Source: Sporichthya brevicatena
GTDB lineage: Bacteria > Actinomycetota > Actinomycetes > Sporichthyales > Sporichthyaceae
Reading direction: 5' to 3'
Assembly: GCF_039525035.1 (NCBI RefSeq)
Contig: NZ_BAAAHE010000014.1
Coordinates: 192,022-256,021, forward strand
DNA: 64,000 nucleotides
Position numbers and translations under genes: made by a program. The stretch's first letter is position 1, and each line of letters begins with the position of its first letter. Under the pieces are notes generated by a model, which was given only the letters and a program-made list of their open reading frames with translations, was not told the DNA's origin and did no database searches. This document shows, one piece after another, positions 61,320 to 64,000 of the stretch.

Positions 61320-61369
61320 AAGAAAGGGTGACACCCCTTACTGCGCAGTAAGGGGTGTCACCCTTTTTT
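61320..61369. terminator. Palindrome of the 58-bp family between convergent genes
   Basis: Arms of 25 nt (61320-61344 and 61345-61369) with one mismatch near the outer end, no loop, centre CTGC|GCAG. The plus-strand side ends in CCCTTTTTT followed by GACA, a good T-tract for terminating the crotonase operon; on the minus strand it follows the SDR gene. Core identical to the 43169-43226 element. Confidence 0.8.
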
Positions 61370-61397
61370 GACAGCGGCGGGTGGTGGAGCGGCGCGG

Positions 61398-62180
61398 TCA
61401 GGTGCGGAGGCCGAGGAACGCGAGGTCGTTCAGGGTCGAGGGGAGGTTCCGGATCGTCACGACCGGGCTGAGGCGGCGGGGGATGGTGACGTACCGGGCG
61501 TCGCGCTCGACGGCGTCGGTGAGCTGGCGCGCGACCTCGGGCGGGGTGAGGACCGGCAGCAGACGGGCGAGCCGCTTCGAGACCGCGGCGATCTTGGGCG
61601 ACTGGCGGGCCTGCTCCATCATGTGCGTCCCGGCGACCTCGCCGAGGGTGGCGAGGGTGGCGGTCAGCGGCGTGCCCTTGAGGTCGCGCTGGAGCACCGC
61701 CGTGTACTGGTGCAGGGCGGCCTTACTCGCGCCGTAGACGGACAACTCCGGGACCGCGCTCACCGCGGCGAGCGTGGAGACGTTGACGAGGTGGCCGCGC
61801 CGGCGGGCAAGCATCCCGGGCAGCGCCTGGCGGCACAGCTCCATCGGGGCGGTCGCGTTGACGTCCATCAGCAGGCGGGTCTCGGCGGCGGACATGGAGT
61901 CCGCGGTGGCGACCGCGGCCAGCGCCGCGTTGTTCACCAGCACGTCCACGGGGCCGAGCGCGGCCTCCGCCTCGGACAGCACGGTCGCGAGCCGCTCCGG
62001 GTCCGCGAGGTCCGCCACCAGCGGGGTCGCGCCGTACTCGGCCGCCACGGCAGCGAGGCGTTCCTTGTCCCGGCCCAGGACGGTGACCCGGGCTCCGCGC
62101 GCGACGAACTCCCGCGCGATCTCGATCCCGATCCCGTGGGACCCCCCGGTGACGAGGGCGTGCGTGCCGGCCAGCTTCAT
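61398..62180 (-). CDS. Short-chain dehydrogenase/reductase
   Basis: 260-aa classical SDR. TGGSHGIG at about residues 10-17, NNAAL and catalytic YGASK. I chose ATG 62180 (GGGAGA upstream) over an upstream start at 62222 that would add 14 residues. The C-terminus (VVTIRNLPSTLNDLAFLGL) extends beyond the usual SDR end. This resembles membrane-associated fatty-aldehyde or acyl SDRs. It is divergent from the phosphohistidine gene and shares regulon box f. Confidence 0.88.
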   Translation of the reverse strand: MKLAGTHALVTGGSHGIGIEIAREFVARGARVTVLGRDKERLAAVAAEYGATPLVADLADPERLATVLSEAEAALGPVDVLVNNAALAAVATADSMSAAETRLLMDVNATAPMELCRQALPGMLARRRGHLVNVSTLAAVSAVPELSVYGASKAALHQYTAVLQRDLKGTPLTATLATLGEVAGTHMMEQARQSPKIAAVSKRLARLLPVLTPPEVARQLTDAVERDARYVTIPRRLSPVVTIRNLPSTLNDLAFLGLRT

Positions 62181-62222
62181 ACGCGTCTCCCGAGTCGAGC
62201 GGACACCTTGTGACCGCGTCAC

Positions 62223-62247
62223 TTAACGCTATATTAGCTACCGATTT
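62223..62247. promoter_or_regulatory. Regulon box f (SDR / phosphohistidine protein divergent region)
   Basis: Reverse-complement reading has left half AAATCGGTA and right half TAGCGTTAA, one of the best matches. It lies between the SDR start (62180, minus) and the phosphohistidine gene (62269, plus), 21 nt before the latter. Confidence 0.7.
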
Positions 62248-62268
62248 ATTCGAGGGCGAGGGGTGGAC

Positions 62269-63930
62269 ATGGGCGACGCCCTGGAGCGGTACCTGGATCA
62301 GCACCGGACGGAGCTCGACACCGAGCTCTGCACGTGGCCGGCGGAGCCCGGCCTGTTCACCCGGGCGAACGCCAACGACCAGTGGCCGCGTCCCATCACG
62401 CCGCTGACGCAGGACCTGATCGGCCTGCCGATGGAGCGCGGGATCGGCGTCGCGTTCTCCCAGGTGCTCGGCGTCGCGCCCGACCACGGCCCCTGGACGT
62501 GGAACGCCGTCTTCTACGGCTGGTACACCTTCGCCGTCGAGCCGGCGGCCGCGATGGCCGACAACCTCCCGGGCTGGTCGCGCGCCGGCGTCTACGGCGA
62601 CTACTTCGGCGTCGCCGAGGATCCGGACGCCCCGCCGGCCGCCGCCACCGGCGGTGCGAGCCCGCTGGCGCTGGCGAAGATCGGCGTCAACTTCTCCAAG
62701 GCCCTGCGCAGCTACCCGAAGCACTCGGCCCGCGACCGCGTCGCGGCCCACGCCCGGCTGCGCGTCGACCTGGACCGGGACTGGTCCGCCGTCTCCGACG
62801 CCGAGCTCCTCGGCCGGCTGCGCGCGCACACCGACGAGGCGACGCGGGCCCGCGTCCCGCACGTCCTCGCCAGCGTCATCTCCGCGCCGATCTTCAAGAA
62901 GGCGAACGAGATGGCCGCGAGCTTCGCGGGGGAGGAGGCGACGGGGCTGCTGACCGCGGCGGTCACCGGCCTCGGCGGAATCCACATGCAGGAGGCGACC
63001 GCCGCGCTCGGCGACGTCGCGCGCGGGACGCTGACGCGTGAGGAGTTCCTCGACCAGTTCGGCTTCCGCGGCTTCAACGAGTTCGAGCTCTCCGCGAAGC
63101 CCTGGCGTGACGACCCGGAGACGCTGGACAAGCTCATCGCCCGTTCCGCCCCGCGGACGGAGCACTCCACCGCGGTCCGCGACGAGGCCCGGGCCAAGCT
63201 CCAGGCCGCGGCCGGGCGGCGCTGGGTGGTCTTCCGCCGCCTGCTCGCGATGGCCGAGACCCACATGCGCTGGCGCGAGAACGGCAAGGTCCCGCTCGCG
63301 ATGCAGACGCACTCGATCCGGCTCGTCGTCCGCGAGGTCGCGCGGCGCCTGGTCGAGCGCGGCCGGCTGACCACGCCCGATGACGTCCACCACCTCCGCC
63401 TGGCCGAACTCCTCGACGAGCTCGAGGGCCGCCCCGTCGCCGACCTGGCCGACCGGATCGCCCGTCGCCGCCGGACCCACGAGCTCGCGCAGGACCTGCC
63501 GCTGCCGGAGATGATCGACGCCCGCCCCGGCGCGCTGTCGGTCATCACCCCCGAGCGCTGGCGCGGGCTCGGGGTCCTGCCCCCGGTCGAGAACGCCGCC
63601 GGCCGCGACCGGCTCGTCGGCGCGCCGGGCAGCCCGGGCCGCCACACCGGCCGGGCCCGCATCGTGCGCGACCCGTCCGCCGTCGACCTCGACGAGGGTG
63701 ACGTGATCGTCGCCGCCGGCACCGACTCCGCCTGGACGGCGCTGTTCTTCCAGGCGTCCGCGGTCGTCGTCGACGTCGGCGGCCCGATGTCGCACTCCGC
63801 GATCGCGGCGCGCGAGATCGGGATCCCGTGCGTGGTGAACGTCAAGGACGGCACCACCGGGATCCGGGAGGGTCAGTCGATCACCGTCGACGGCGACACC
63901 GGCGAGGTCCTGCTGCTGGAAACCGTGTAG
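62269..63930 (+). CDS. PEP-utiliser-type phosphohistidine protein lacking an ATP-grasp domain (second copy)
   Basis: 553 aa. The C-terminal swivelling His domain has GGPMSHSAIAAREIGIPCVV (His at about residue 509) and ends with SITVDGDTGEVLLL. The first ~430 residues are helical, with the same layout as the product of 10957-12627. It lacks the ATP-grasp and PEP-binding barrel of PEP synthase. PpsA-like transfer of phosphate to a hydroxyl, with the ATP-binding subunit elsewhere, is the simplest reading. I chose ATG 62269 (GAGGGG upstream); GTG 62263 is an alternative. Controlled by regulon box f. Confidence 0.78.
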   Translation: MGDALERYLDQHRTELDTELCTWPAEPGLFTRANANDQWPRPITPLTQDLIGLPMERGIGVAFSQVLGVAPDHGPWTWNAVFYGWYTFAVEPAAAMADNLPGWSRAGVYGDYFGVAEDPDAPPAAATGGASPLALAKIGVNFSKALRSYPKHSARDRVAAHARLRVDLDRDWSAVSDAELLGRLRAHTDEATRARVPHVLASVISAPIFKKANEMAASFAGEEATGLLTAAVTGLGGIHMQEATAALGDVARGTLTREEFLDQFGFRGFNEFELSAKPWRDDPETLDKLIARSAPRTEHSTAVRDEARAKLQAAAGRRWVVFRRLLAMAETHMRWRENGKVPLAMQTHSIRLVVREVARRLVERGRLTTPDDVHHLRLAELLDELEGRPVADLADRIARRRRTHELAQDLPLPEMIDARPGALSVITPERWRGLGVLPPVENAAGRDRLVGAPGSPGRHTGRARIVRDPSAVDLDEGDVIVAAGTDSAWTALFFQASAVVVDVGGPMSHSAIAAREIGIPCVVNVKDGTTGIREGQSITVDGDTGEVLLLETV

Positions 63931-64000
63931 GCGACCCGCCTAGGACTCTCCTGAACAAAGCCGTTCTCGCGGTCTATTCGGAGCGCGGGCGACGCGCCGG

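Overview
The window comes from a high-GC actinobacterium. GC-rich codon use, frequent GTG and TTG starts, 1-8 nt start/stop overlaps, short -10-only promoters next to start codons, F420-type luciferase-like oxidoreductases and three short-chain dehydrogenases with the mycofactocin-type insertion all fit. The genus cannot be fixed from the sequence alone. There are no rRNA, tRNA, CRISPR, phage or transposase genes, coding density is very high, and no gene-free stretch exceeds 300 bases. The last 70 bases (63931-64000) show nothing recognisable.

Layout. 1-5993: 3' part of a branched-chain-type (LIV/HAAT) ABC transporter operon (fused permease cut by the window edge, two ATPases, a secreted C-terminally anchored protein, a lipoprotein substrate-binding protein). 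6061-7364: two TetR regulators. 7518-17345: a nine-gene overlapping operon with two CrtC/AttH-like proteins, an ecdysteroid-kinase-like phosphotransferase, a P450, a stand-alone PEP-utiliser-type phosphohistidine protein, an F420-type oxidoreductase, two small membrane proteins and an AveC-like membrane protein. 17353-20169: a secreted protein, a CAP-domain protein and an F420-type oxidoreductase. 20221-24163: acyl-CoA dehydrogenase, SDR, ACAD11-like kinase and enoyl-CoA hydratase. 24441-31426: a second complete LIV transporter operon paralogous to the first. 31429-43137: CoA-transferases, acyl-CoA synthetase, a truncated-looking crotonase, HAD phosphatase, and a GntR/SDR/DUF35/thiolase operon. 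43251-52653: ferredoxin and an eight-gene operon (amidohydrolase, P450, three acyl-CoA dehydrogenases, aldehyde dehydrogenase, crotonase, SDR). 53116-63930: hot-dog dehydratase, aldehyde dehydrogenase, acyl-CoA synthetase, a second GntR, an LLM/SnoaL/SDR/crotonase operon, another SDR and a second phosphohistidine protein.

Taken together this reads as a CoA-dependent catabolic island for an imported hydrophobic or polycyclic compound, such as a terpenoid, steroid-like or alicyclic acid. Proposed steps are import by LIV-type transporters, P450/F420/mycofactocin-linked oxidation, aldehyde oxidation, CoA activation or transfer, beta-oxidation by several acyl-CoA dehydrogenases and crotonases, and retro-aldol cleavage by a thiolase lacking the nucleophilic cysteine together with DUF35. 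The substrate is not determinable from sequence.

The most notable non-coding signal is a family of seven related 25-bp AT-rich imperfect palindromes (half-sites AAATCGnTA / TAnCGATTT, 7 nt apart). They lie upstream of nearly every operon between 24.4 and 62.3 kb, including both GntR genes, and suggest a single regulon that includes the second transporter. Several families of perfect palindromic repeats (58-bp, 17-bp and 21-bp types) occupy intergenic spaces, mainly between convergent genes.
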